A stretch of 40,030 bases of DNA, from positions 1 to 40,030 of the forward strand of contig NZ_QHLY01000013.1 of assembly GCF_003185895.1 (NCBI RefSeq), written 5' to 3'. A model generated the notes under the pieces. That model was given only the letters and a program-made list of their open reading frames with translations. It was not told the origin of the DNA and made no database searches. The translations under genes and the position numbers were made by a program. Positions 32,999 to 40,030 of this stretch are shown one piece after another; within the stretch, counting starts at the first letter, position 1, and every line of letters starts with the position of its first letter. Source of the DNA: Cryobacterium arcticum (GTDB lineage: Bacteria; Actinomycetota; Actinomycetes; Actinomycetales; Microbacteriaceae).

Positions 32999-33044
32999 CG
33001 GCGCATCATCGCAACGTGCGACCTCGTCAGCAAAGGAGCCAGAG

Positions 33045-33806
33045 GTGAAGATCGCGATCGCGGGCGGAACCGGTACGGTCGGCCGTCACGTCACCGACCT
33101 GGTGCGGCAACGCGGGCACGAATCCGTTGTCCTCGCTCGGTCAGCCGGGCACGATCTCACGACGGCGACCGGCCTCGCCGACGCGCTGTCGGGTGTCGAC
33201 GTCGTCATCGATGTCCTCAACACACCGACCCTGGGCGCCGCGGCGTCCACCCGGTTCTTCGATGCCACCACGGCCGCCCTGCTCGACGCCAGGGTCGTGG
33301 CCGGGGTGCGGCACCACGTGGCCCTGTCGATCGTGAACGCCACCAGGGTGGCAGCGGGGTACTACGCCGGAAAGGTTGCGCAGGAATCGAGGGTGCGCGC
33401 CGGCACCGTGCCGTGGACGATCCTCCGGGCCACGCAGTTCCACGAGTTCGCCGCCCAGACCCTGGGGCGCGGCTCCCTGAAGGTGGCGGCGCTGGTTCCG
33501 GTCATGCGCACCCAGCCCGTCGCGGCGCGCGAGGTGGCCGAGCGCCTCGTCGAGCTCGCCGTGGGCTCGCCCCGGGGTCAGGCCGCGGATCTCGGCGGCC
33601 CCAGGGAGGAGCAACTCATCGACATCGTGCGGGCCTATGCCCAGGCCACCCGCACCCGGCGGCCTCTGGTGCAGATCAGGCTGCCGGGCCGGATGGGCGC
33701 GGCCATGCGTGCGGGCGCCCTGCTGCCGGCGGCCGGCACCGAGCGCGGCCGGCAGACGTTTGCCCAGTGGCTGGCGAGCGAGGTGCCCGGCGGTTCCGCC
33801 GGCTGA
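33045..33806 (+). CDS. NAD(P)H-binding atypical SDR/NmrA-like protein
   Basis: A 253-residue Rossmann protein. IAIAGGTGTVGRHVTDLVRQRGH is the NAD(P) motif; GVDVVIDVLNTPT and the later YYAGKVAQESRVRAGTVPWTILRATQFHEF follow the pattern of NmrA-like/UPF atypical short-chain dehydrogenases. A YxxxK-like YYAGK is present near residue 107. GTG start with AAAGGAG 6 nt upstream. It stands alone between the FUSC gene and the helicase. Many such proteins are redox sensors or reductases of unknown substrate. Confidence 0.85.
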   Translation: MKIAIAGGTGTVGRHVTDLVRQRGHESVVLARSAGHDLTTATGLADALSGVDVVIDVLNTPTLGAAASTRFFDATTAALLDARVVAGVRHHVALSIVNATRVAAGYYAGKVAQESRVRAGTVPWTILRATQFHEFAAQTLGRGSLKVAALVPVMRTQPVAAREVAERLVELAVGSPRGQAADLGGPREEQLIDIVRAYAQATRTRRPLVQIRLPGRMGAAMRAGALLPAAGTERGRQTFAQWLASEVPGGSAG

Positions 33807-34063
33807 AGACCGAGCGTGCCCCAAAGATGTCCGTGACTTTTGGGGCTCGATCAGGTAACGTAGACAAGTCGGCTCTTGACACCGCGTGTTTTATTGTGTG
33901 CGCGGATGGGTTTGTAAGTCAGGATGGGCCGGTTTCCCAGTAATCCGCTGGTGAAAAATCACTGTATGTGAACGGCCCCGGCCATAGACTGCCCGGGTTC
34001 TCAGGTTGCGTCGCTGTGCGGCGTTGTTCTGCCATGTACCCAATACAACCCAGGAATACTTCT
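33807..34063 (+). promoter_or_regulatory. Long leader and promoters of the DEAD-box helicase gene
   Basis: This 257-nt gap carries a good promoter, GTGACT (33833-33838), 17 bp, TAACGT (33856-33861), giving a leader of almost 200 nt. A second -10-like TAGACT lies at 33985-33990. A small hairpin-prone stretch follows (GGCCCCGGCC region near 33973). AGGAA about 8 nt before the ATG is the likely ribosome-binding site. Long leaders are usual for cold-inducible DEAD-box genes, but no known RNA motif was recognised. Confidence 0.55.
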
Positions 34064-36247
34064 ATGCCTACTAGCAAGAAGCCGGCCGTCGGCCGCGCAG
34101 CCAAGAACTACGACCCGAGCTACTCCAAGGGCGGCCCCAAGGGCGCACCCAAGGGTGGCAGCAAGAGCCCCGGACACCGCGGCTACCGCGCTGACGAGGG
34201 TGCCCCGAAGAAGCAGCGTTGGAACGCCGACGAGCGCGCCGCGCGCTCCGGTGAGCGGTCCTCCTCCGACCGTCCCGCCTACGGCGACCGTCCCGCGTAC
34301 GGCAACCGCACCGAGCGTCCCGCCACCGGCGGCCGCACCGAGCGCCCCGCCTACAACGACCGCGCTCCGCGCAACGACCGTCCTGCCTACAACAACGACC
34401 GTCCCGCCCGCGGCGGCGACCGTCCCTCCTACGGTGACCGTGCCCCGCGCACCGACCGTCCGGCGTACAACAACGACCGCAATGACCGCGGCGGCGACCG
34501 TCCTTCTTACGGTGACCGTGCCCAGCGCAGCGAGCGCCCCTCCTACAACAACGACCGTCCCGCCCGCGGCGGCGACCGTCCCTCCTACGGCGACCGTGCC
34601 CCGCGCACCGACCGTTCGGCGTACAACAACGACCGTCCGTCCTACGGTGACCGTGCCCCGCGCACCGACCGCCCGGCCTACAACAACGATCGTCCGGCCC
34701 GTACCGAGCGTCCGTCCTATGGCGACCGTGCCCCGCGCACCGATCGTCCGGCGTACAACAACGACCGTCCGTCCTACGGTGACCGTGCCCCGCGCACGGA
34801 CCGTCCCGCGTACAACAACGACCGTCCGGCCCGTACCGAGCGTCCGTCCTACGGCGACCGTGCGCCCCGCACCGACCGTCCGGCCTACAACAACGACCGT
34901 CCGGCCCGTGGCGAGCGTCCCGCGTACAACAACGACCGCGCGGCTCGCAACGACCGTTCGAACGATGGCGGACACTCCAGCAACTTCTACCCCGACCGCG
35001 ACTCCAAGCCCAAGTTCGCCGGCGGCGACGACGTGGTGCTCGAGCGCCTCGAGGCCATCGCCACGACCGCAGCGGATGTTGTCGGCGTGACCTTTGGCGA
35101 CCTCGGCCTCGGTGGCAACATCGTGCGCGAGCTCGCCCTGCTCGGCGCTCCGTCCCCGTTCCCGATCCAGGCCGCGACCATCCCCGACGTGCTCGCCGGT
35201 CGCGACGTGCTCGGCCGTGGCAAGACCGGCTCAGGCAAGACCATCGCCTTCGCCGCTCCCATGATCGAGAAGCTGATGGAGAACAACGGCGCCAAGGACC
35301 GCAAGATGGCGCGCAAGCCCCGCGCGCTCATCCTGGCCCCCACCCGTGAGCTGGCCCTGCAGATCGACCGCACCGTGCAGCCCATCGCCCGCAGCGTCGG
35401 CCTCTTCACCACCCAGATCTACGGCGGCGTGCCGCAGTACCGTCAGGTCAGCGCCCTCCAGCGCGGCGTGGACATCATCATCGGCACCGCCGGCCGCATC
35501 GAAGACCTCGTCGAGCAGGGTCGTCTCGACCTGTCCGAGGTTGTCATCACGGTTCTCGACGAGGCCGACTACATGTGCGACCTGGGCTTCCTCGAGCCGG
35601 TTCAGCGCATCCTGCGCCTGACCAAGAAGAACAGCCAGCGTCTGCTGTTCTCGGCCACCCTCGACAAGGGTGTTGCCTCGTTGGTCAAGGAGTTCCTGAC
35701 CAACCCGGCCGTGCACGAGGTCGCCGGCGAAGACCAGGCCTCCAGCACGATCGACCACAAGGTCCTCCTCATCGAGCACCGCGACAAGGCCTCCATCATC
35801 GGCCAGCTCGTCGACCGCCAGGGCAAGACGCTGATCTTCAGCCGCACCCGCGCGTACGCCGAGCAGCTCGCCGACCAGCTCGAAGACGCCGGCGTGAAGG
35901 CCACCAGCCTGCACGGCGACCTGAACCAGGCCCGCCGTACCCGCAACCTGCAGATGCTCACCAGCGGACGCGTCAACGTTCTCGTCGCCACCGACGTCGC
36001 CGCCCGCGGCATCCACGTCGACGACATCGACCTGGTCATCCAGGCCGACATGCCCGACGAGTACAAGACCTACCTGCACCGCGCCGGCCGCACCGGCCGC
36101 GCCGGCAAGTCCGGTACCGTCGTCACGCTGATCCCCAAGCAGCGTCGCCGTCGCATGGAAGACCTGCTCGACCGGGCCGAGATCGAGTCCAGCTTCACCA
36201 CGGCCACGCCGGGTGACGCATCGATCACGGCGCTCGCGAACCTCTAG
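34064..36247 (+). CDS. DEAD-box RNA helicase with long repetitive N-terminal tail
   Basis: A 727-residue helicase. Residues about 1-320 are disordered, with some 15 degenerate repeats of DRPAYNNDRPARGG and DRPSYGDRAPRT, rich in Arg, Tyr, Asp and Asn. The core follows: FPIQAATIPDVLAGRDVLGR, Walker A GRGKTGSGKT (about 383), PTRELALQI, GTAGRIEDL, DEAD box VLDEADYMCDLGF (about 498), FSATLDKGV, LIFSRTRAYAEQL, VATDVAARGIHVDDIDLV and HRAGRTGRAG (about 671). It unwinds RNA, probably in ribosome assembly or cold growth (inference). Unusually, the tail is N-terminal and precedes the core. ATG with AGGAA 8 nt upstream; a strong hairpin follows the stop. Confidence 0.95.
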   Translation: MPTSKKPAVGRAAKNYDPSYSKGGPKGAPKGGSKSPGHRGYRADEGAPKKQRWNADERAARSGERSSSDRPAYGDRPAYGNRTERPATGGRTERPAYNDRAPRNDRPAYNNDRPARGGDRPSYGDRAPRTDRPAYNNDRNDRGGDRPSYGDRAQRSERPSYNNDRPARGGDRPSYGDRAPRTDRSAYNNDRPSYGDRAPRTDRPAYNNDRPARTERPSYGDRAPRTDRPAYNNDRPSYGDRAPRTDRPAYNNDRPARTERPSYGDRAPRTDRPAYNNDRPARGERPAYNNDRAARNDRSNDGGHSSNFYPDRDSKPKFAGGDDVVLERLEAIATTAADVVGVTFGDLGLGGNIVRELALLGAPSPFPIQAATIPDVLAGRDVLGRGKTGSGKTIAFAAPMIEKLMENNGAKDRKMARKPRALILAPTRELALQIDRTVQPIARSVGLFTTQIYGGVPQYRQVSALQRGVDIIIGTAGRIEDLVEQGRLDLSEVVITVLDEADYMCDLGFLEPVQRILRLTKKNSQRLLFSATLDKGVASLVKEFLTNPAVHEVAGEDQASSTIDHKVLLIEHRDKASIIGQLVDRQGKTLIFSRTRAYAEQLADQLEDAGVKATSLHGDLNQARRTRNLQMLTSGRVNVLVATDVAARGIHVDDIDLVIQADMPDEYKTYLHRAGRTGRAGKSGTVVTLIPKQRRRRMEDLLDRAEIESSFTTATPGDASITALANL
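34260..34950 (+). repeat. Degenerate repeat array encoding the helicase tail
   Basis: Repeated blocks such as CTACGGTGACCGTGCCCCGC and GTACAACAACGACCGTCC alternate, giving units of about 54-78 bp with near-identical DNA. The blocks encode GDRAPRTDRPAYNNDR-type peptides. The low divergence suggests recent expansion or gene conversion. Confidence 0.85.
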
Positions 36248-36267
36248 CGAGAACCAGTTCCACCCAG

Positions 36268-36298
36268 CAGGGCATCCGCCGATCCGGCGGGTGCCCTG
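36268..36298 (+). terminator. Strong hairpin after the DEAD-box helicase gene
   Basis: Fourteen-base arms CAGGGCATCCGCCG (36268-36281) and CGGCGGGTGCCCTG (36285-36298) pair at 13 positions plus one G:U with a 3-nt loop, 20 nt past the stop. There is no T-run, common for high-GC actinobacteria. Confidence 0.75.
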
Positions 36299-36424
36299 CC
36301 GGCGTTAACCGGCACGGGTTCCGCGGCGAAAACCTAGCTGGCACCGGCCCCGGTGCGGTACGGTTTTCTCGTTCGCGTGACGCTCACAATTCGGGTTTGT
36401 GATTTCCCGCGCACGTCAGGATAT

Positions 36425-36468
36425 CTGCGGGGCGTCCGCGCGGTGCTCCGCAGGTATCCGCAGGATAC
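36425..36468. terminator. Hairpin cluster downstream of the pstS-like gene
   Basis: CTGCGG (36425-36430) can pair with CCGCAG (36448-36453), and GTATCC (36454-36459) with GGATAC (36463-36468). The cluster lies 38 nt beyond the pstS-like stop on the minus strand and is a possible terminator. Together with 36268-36298 it fills most of the 258-nt convergent gap. Confidence 0.4.
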
Positions 36469-36505
36469 AGCTGCGGCGGGCGCGTTCCGCCTGCCCGGCA
36501 CCGGC

Positions 36506-37588
36506 TCAGCGGATGCTGTTGATCGCGTCCTGCACCCGAGCGGAGTAGTCCAGAGACAACGGCGCAGAACCAGCGCCTTCGGCTGCCGCGGCCTGCCCCT
36601 CCGGACTGGCGACATAGTTCAGGTAGGCGGTGACCAGTTCGGCCTGGTCGGCATCCGGATACTCCTCGCAGGCGATCAGATAGCTCACCAGCACCAGTGG
36701 GTACACCCCGGCTGCCGTCGAGGTACGGTCGACATCGATCACGAGGTCGTTCGGGTTCTCCCGGTCCACCAGCGGAGATTCGTCGATGATCGCGGCCGCG
36801 GCCTCGGTGGAGTAGTCCACGAAGTCGTCGCCCACCTTCAGCGACGCCACCGACAGGTCGCCGGCGCGGGACGCATCCGCGTAGCCGATGGTGTTGTAGC
36901 CGTTCGCGACGGCGCTCACCACGCCGGAATTGCCCTGAGCGCCCTCGCCTGGGTAGGGGAAGGCGTCGGCCGGGTCGTTCGGCCACGCCTCGGGCACGTT
37001 CTGGTGCAGGTAGTCGGCGAAGTTCTTGGTGGTGCCGGAGTCATCGGACCGGTGCACGGCGGAAATCTGCTCGTCGGGAAGGGCGCTGCCGGGGTTGAGC
37101 GCCGTGAGGACCGGGTCGTTCCACCGGGTGATCGCGCCCGAGAAGATGCCGGCGATCGCCGCCGGGTCCAGCCGCAGCGAGTCGACGCCGTCGACGTTGA
37201 AGACCAGCACCAGCGGTGACACGTAGACCGGCAGGTCGATGGCGGCCGCGCCCGGCGCGCAGCTGCGGAACTCGCCGGTGAGTTCCTCGTCGCTCAACGC
37301 CGAATCCGACCCGGCGAAGTCGACCCCGCCGCCGATGAACTGTTCCCGGCCCGCGCCAGAGCCGGTCGGGTCGTAGTTGATCGTCACACTGCCGTTGGCC
37401 CGCTGGAACTGCGATACCCAGACGTCCTGGGCGGATGCCTGGGCGGAGGAGCCCGCGCCGTCCAGCGTCCCCGCCAGCGTGCTCGGCGCGTCGCCGGCCT
37501 CGTTCGCGGCACAGCCGCAGAGCAGCAGGGCCGCCACCGCCAGTCCTGTGCCGAGGAGGAGCGCCGGGTGCCTGTTTGTAGCCATCAC
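36506..37588 (-). CDS. pstS: PstS-like phosphate-binding lipoprotein
   Basis: A roughly 360-residue exported substrate-binding protein. The lipobox LLLCGCAAN (Cys about 28) marks it as a lipoprotein. GAGSSAQASAQDVWVSQFQ, INYDPTGSGAGREQFIGGGVDFAGSDSAL and HRSDDSGTTKNFADYL are the PstS phosphate-site motifs. It should capture phosphate for a PstCAB importer, but no pstC, pstA, pstB or phoU lies nearby, so it is an isolated copy here. The start is uncertain: GTG 37588 lies 7 nt after CAGAAT, and ATG 37585 has GGGGAG 4 nt upstream. Confidence 0.9.
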   Translation of the reverse strand: MMATNRHPALLLGTGLAVAALLLCGCAANEAGDAPSTLAGTLDGAGSSAQASAQDVWVSQFQRANGSVTINYDPTGSGAGREQFIGGGVDFAGSDSALSDEELTGEFRSCAPGAAAIDLPVYVSPLVLVFNVDGVDSLRLDPAAIAGIFSGAITRWNDPVLTALNPGSALPDEQISAVHRSDDSGTTKNFADYLHQNVPEAWPNDPADAFPYPGEGAQGNSGVVSAVANGYNTIGYADASRAGDLSVASLKVGDDFVDYSTEAAAAIIDESPLVDRENPNDLVIDVDRTSTAAGVYPLVLVSYLIACEEYPDADQAELVTAYLNYVASPEGQAAAAEGAGSAPLSLDYSARVQDAINSIR

Positions 37589-37595
37589 GCTCCCC

Positions 37596-37601
37596 ATTCT
37601 G
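37596..37601 (-). promoter_or_regulatory. -10-like hexamer upstream of the pstS-like gene
   Basis: CAGAAT, 7 nt, then GTG at 37588 directly followed by an in-frame ATG. A PHO-type box was not recognised. Confidence 0.35.
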
Positions 37602-37684
37602 CCGGATCAGTCCTGGGCGCATCGTGGATGGTCCGGCGTCAGGCTCTGCTGATAGATTCGATGCACGCTGTCAGAGGGAGAATC

Positions 37685-38305
37685 ATGACCACACGCTGGG
37701 CGCGCTTCGCCCGTGGGTGGATCGTGGCGGGTTTCTCCACCTTCGTGGCCGCGCTCTCGCACACCCTCGGTGGTGGCGCCGTACCCGGCGTGCTCGCCGT
37801 GGTCGTGTCACTCGCGTTCGCAGCGATCGTCTCCATCGGCCTGTCCGGCCGCACCCTGTCCACCTGGCGGCTCACCGTGGCGGTCCTGGTGAGCCAGCTG
37901 ATCTTCCACGGCCTGTTCTCGTTCGGGGGAGCGGGCGGCCGCCTCGCCGGCACGGATGCCATGACCGGCCACGCACACGACGCCGGCTCCGCAGTTCTGC
38001 TCCTCCCGGCGGGCGCGGCTCCCGGCGCCATGACCGGCGACCACGGGTCGCTGATGATCCTCGCCCACGTCGTTGCGGCAGTCATCACGGTGCTGGCGCT
38101 CCGGTTCGGCGAACGCGCGTTCTGGGGCCTGTTCAGCACGGCGAGGGTCGCCCTGCACGCCCTCGTGAAGGCGCTCACAATCGCTCCCATCGGGCACAGC
38201 CCGGCCGCAGCGACCCCCTTCGTCACCCGGATGCCGCCCCGGCGCCGGCTCGCCCTGCTCAGCACCATGCGGCATCGTGGTCCGCCGGTGTGCCTCGTCG
38301 CCTGA
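37685..38305 (+). CDS. His-containing membrane protein at the head of a copper-type cluster
   Basis: A 206-residue protein with about four transmembrane segments (WIVAGFSTFVAALSHTL; VLAVVVSLAFAAIVSIGL; TVAVLVSQLIFHGLFSFGG; LMILAHVVAAVITVLALRFGERAFW). Histidines sit within or beside the helices (LSHT, IFHG, ILAHV) and in the loop MTGHAHDAG...MTGDHGSLM, a possible metal site. The C-terminus is Arg-rich. GGGAG lies 5 nt before the ATG. It precedes YcnI and CopC on the same strand, separated by 109 nt from ycnI, so a role in copper handling is suggested by context only. I do not recognise the family. Confidence 0.7.
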   Translation: MTTRWARFARGWIVAGFSTFVAALSHTLGGGAVPGVLAVVVSLAFAAIVSIGLSGRTLSTWRLTVAVLVSQLIFHGLFSFGGAGGRLAGTDAMTGHAHDAGSAVLLLPAGAAPGAMTGDHGSLMILAHVVAAVITVLALRFGERAFWGLFSTARVALHALVKALTIAPIGHSPAAATPFVTRMPPRRRLALLSTMRHRGPPVCLVA

Positions 38306-38414
38306 GAGATCCCTCTCCTCGTTCGATTCACACCGCTTATTACCTGACCGAACCGCTCCCACCTGCCCGCCACCGGGCGACGGTTCTCGTCAGCCACGAT
38401 CCCAAGGACCCACC

Positions 38415-39134
38415 ATGAAGCTCTCCACGCCCGTCTTCGCCGCCACCACCCTCCTCGGTGCCGGCCTGCTCGCCCTGTCCGCTCCGCTGGCGGCCAGTGC
38501 CCACGTCGAGGTCGACCCGTCGTCGACCGCCGCCGGCTCCTACAGCCTGCTCACCTTCTCGGTAGGGCACGGCTGCGAGGGGTCGTCCACCACCGGCATC
38601 ACCATCGACATCCCGGAGTCGATCACGAGCGTCACCCCCACCGTCAACCCTGGCTGGGACATCGACAAGATCGCTGTCGACCTCGCCACCCCGCTCGACG
38701 ATGGCGAGGGTGACACCATCACCACTCGGGTCGGCCAGGTCAGCTACACCGCCCAGGCGCCGTTGGTCGACGGGCTGCGCACCACCTTCGTGCTCAGCCT
38801 GCAGATCCCGGCCGATGCGGCCGCCGGCGACACCCTCGCCTTCCCGGTGCTGCAAACCTGCGAGGTCGGCGAAACCAACTGGAGCGAGGCCGTCGTCGAG
38901 GGTGAAGAGGAACCGGCGCACCCGGCCCCGTCGCTCATTGTCACCGAAGCCACCGCCGAGTCCGGCCACGGCCACGGCAGCACCGACGAGGCCACGGCTG
39001 ACGACCACGAGGCAGCCGGCGCCAGCACGGCCACGGATGACGTGATCGCCCGGGTGCTCGGCATCGGTGGTCTCGTCGTCGGTGCTGTCGGCCTGGTGGT
39101 GGCCATCGCGTCCCGCCGCAAGAACGCGGCCTAG
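38415..39134 (+). CDS. ycnI: YcnI family (DUF1775) copper-binding exported protein
   Basis: A 239-residue exported protein. The signal peptide (residues 1-29) ends ASA before His30, which becomes the mature N-terminus (HVEVDPSS), the copper ligand position of the YcnI family. The domain continues with LTFSVGHGCEGSSTTGITIDIPESI, NPGWDIDKI and the NWSEAVVEGEEEPAHPAPSL end, with the conserved Trp residues. A His-rich linker (GHGHGSTDEATADDHEA) and a C-terminal TM (about 214-234) followed by RRK anchor it to the cell surface. CopC follows 8 nt later. Confidence 0.9.
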   Translation: MKLSTPVFAATTLLGAGLLALSAPLAASAHVEVDPSSTAAGSYSLLTFSVGHGCEGSSTTGITIDIPESITSVTPTVNPGWDIDKIAVDLATPLDDGEGDTITTRVGQVSYTAQAPLVDGLRTTFVLSLQIPADAAAGDTLAFPVLQTCEVGETNWSEAVVEGEEEPAHPAPSLIVTEATAESGHGHGSTDEATADDHEAAGASTATDDVIARVLGIGGLVVGAVGLVVAIASRRKNAA

Positions 39135-39142
39135 GCCTTTCG

Positions 39143-39796
39143 ATGACAAGCATCCGATCCCGCGGTCGCCGCCTCCGCAGCGCCCGCTATCTCCTGGCCG
39201 GTCTCGTAGTTGCGCTCGCGAGCGTCGGCCTCGTGGCTGCCCCGGCGTCCGCGCACAATTCGGTGGTCAACATCTCCCCGGAACCCGGCTCCGTGGTGAC
39301 CGAACAACCCGGAGTGATCACGGTCACCACGAACGACAACCTCCTCGACCTCGCCGGCGAGGGCGGTTCGAATGCCATGCAGATCAGCGGCCCGGGCGGC
39401 GACGTGCGCTACTACGGCGACGGCTGCTCCACGGTCTTCGGGCCGTCGCTCGAGACCGAGGTGCAGCTCGGCCAGCCGGGGGAGTACACGGTGGTGTGGC
39501 AGGTGGTGTCCACGGACTCGCACTCGATCTCCGACAGGTTCACCTTCACCTGGCAGCCCGATGCGAACCAGGTGCTCGCCGAGGGTTCGGCCACGGCGCC
39601 GACCTGCGCGACCGACAACTCAAGCAGCGGGGCCGCGGACACCGACGCGGCAGCCACTGAGGCCGCGGCCGACGCCGACAGCGGCTCCGGAGTGCGGGCC
39701 ACCGACCTGCTCTGGATCGGCGGCGCGCTCGTGGCCGTCCTCGCCGCGATCGGCGCGACCCTGCTCGTGCTGCGTCGCCGCCCCACCGGAGACTAG
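39143..39796 (+). CDS. copC: CopC domain copper-binding exported protein
   Basis: A 217-residue exported protein. The signal peptide ends ASA before His38 (HNSVVNISPEPGSVV), the N-terminal Cu(II) ligand of CopC. The beta-sandwich has VWQVVSTDSHSISDRFTFTW, where the CopC DxH motif is seen as DSHS. A Ser/Ala/Asp-rich spacer leads to a C-terminal TM (about 188-208, LLWIGGALVAVLAAIGATLLV) and an RRR anchor. It follows ycnI by 8 nt, certainly the same operon. No CopD is downstream within the window; a 105-bp tandem repeat begins right after the stop. Confidence 0.9.
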   Translation: MTSIRSRGRRLRSARYLLAGLVVALASVGLVAAPASAHNSVVNISPEPGSVVTEQPGVITVTTNDNLLDLAGEGGSNAMQISGPGGDVRYYGDGCSTVFGPSLETEVQLGQPGEYTVVWQVVSTDSHSISDRFTFTWQPDANQVLAEGSATAPTCATDNSSSGAADTDAAATEAAADADSGSGVRATDLLWIGGALVAVLAAIGATLLVLRRRPTGD

Positions 39797-39807
39797 CCGT
39801 CCCGTGA

Positions 39808-40030
39808 CACCGCTCTCGCGAGTGTGGTTCTCCGCGCGAGCTCCTTCTCCGCGAGAGCTGCATCCCGCGAGAGCGGTGTAACGGTCGCCTCAGCGACCTG
39901 TGGCAACCACAGCACCGCTCTCGCGAATGTGGTTCTCCGCGCGAGCTCCTTCTCCGCGAGAGCTGCATCCCGCGAGAGCGGTGTAACGGTCGCCTCAGCG
40001 ACCTGTGGCAACCACAGCACCGCTCTCGCG
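39808..40030. repeat. 105-bp tandem repeat of palindromic units (family C)
   Basis: Two full units and the start of a third: CACCGCTCTCGCG occurs at 39808, 39913 and 40018, exactly 105 bp apart; the units are almost identical (one change seen at GAGTGTGG/GAATGTGG). Each unit contains CGCTCTCGCG and CGCGAGAGCGG arms plus further CGCGCGAG and CGCGAGAG elements, and a GTCGCC/GGTGGC-like pair. It relates to 22970-23108 through AGAGCGG, CCACAGC and CGCTCTCGCG. It runs off the right edge. Confidence 0.9.

Noticed and set aside
33968..34063. Upstream start of the DEAD-box helicase
   Set aside because: GTG at 33968 yields Cys/Arg-rich residues without family similarity and lacks a ribosome-binding site.
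34001..34975. Minus-strand open frame giving a Val/Thr/Arg-repeat protein
   Set aside because: Mirror of the helicase repeat array; no start signal and no promoter. The helicase frame is confirmed by motifs downstream.
39808..40030. CRISPR-like array at the right edge
   Set aside because: The repeated unit is 105 bp with no unique spacers, and no cas genes are present; it is a tandem repeat of palindromes.

Overview
The window is about 40 kb of high-GC, densely coding DNA from an actinobacterium. The best guess is family Microbacteriaceae, for example a Cryobacterium-like organism. That is inferred from gene content and protein style; no rRNA is present to confirm it. Pointers are the purF-purM-DUF3073 order with an SCP-like gene nearby (resembling the mycobacterial purF region), the DUF3817 and DUF4097/PadR families, frequent GTG starts, and many genes that start about 6 nt after a -10-like hexamer, which suggests leaderless transcripts. 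No rRNA, tRNA, CRISPR array, integrase, transposase or prophage gene was seen.

Layout. 0.2-9.0 kb, minus strand: purine genes (purS-purQ, purD-purC) surround a tryptophan-to-kynurenine block (tdo, an amidohydrolase, kynU) with a divergent TetR gene, plus an alpha/beta hydrolase. 9.1-14.7 kb: small membrane proteins, an SCP-like protein, a ribokinase-like kinase, then purF-purM and convergent DUF3073. 14.8-25.2 kb: a flavin monooxygenase-like protein, a KimA-like potassium importer, a DUF4097-PadR operon with a conspicuous palindromic operator, a CPBP-like membrane protein divergent from an M20 peptidase, a TipA-like MerR regulator, and a MocR/YczE divergent pair. 25.2-33.8 kb: an RND transporter, an M23 peptidase with a long Thr-Pro stalk, a membrane-anchored esterase, a FUSC transporter and an NAD(P)-binding protein. 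34-40 kb: a DEAD-box helicase with a long repetitive Arg/Tyr/Asp/Asn tail, a lone PstS-like lipoprotein, and a three-gene copper-type cluster (His-rich membrane protein, YcnI, CopC).

How the genes work together. PurF, PurD, PurS/PurQ, PurM and PurC cover steps of IMP synthesis, but purL is not beside purSQ and purN/purE/purK/purB/purH are absent here. TDO and kynureninase would turn tryptophan into anthranilate, with the in-operon amidohydrolase a candidate for the missing deformylase step. YcnI and CopC are both exported copper-binding types with an N-terminal histidine after predicted signal cleavage.

The most unusual non-coding content is a set of interspersed nested-palindrome elements between genes. 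They fall into at least three sequence families, one showing a compensatory base-pair change between copies, and one tandemly repeated with a 105-bp period at the right edge. No clear undescribed multi-gene system was found. The strongest candidates for follow-up are these elements, the amidohydrolase between tdo and kynU, and the TipA-like gene with its internal start.
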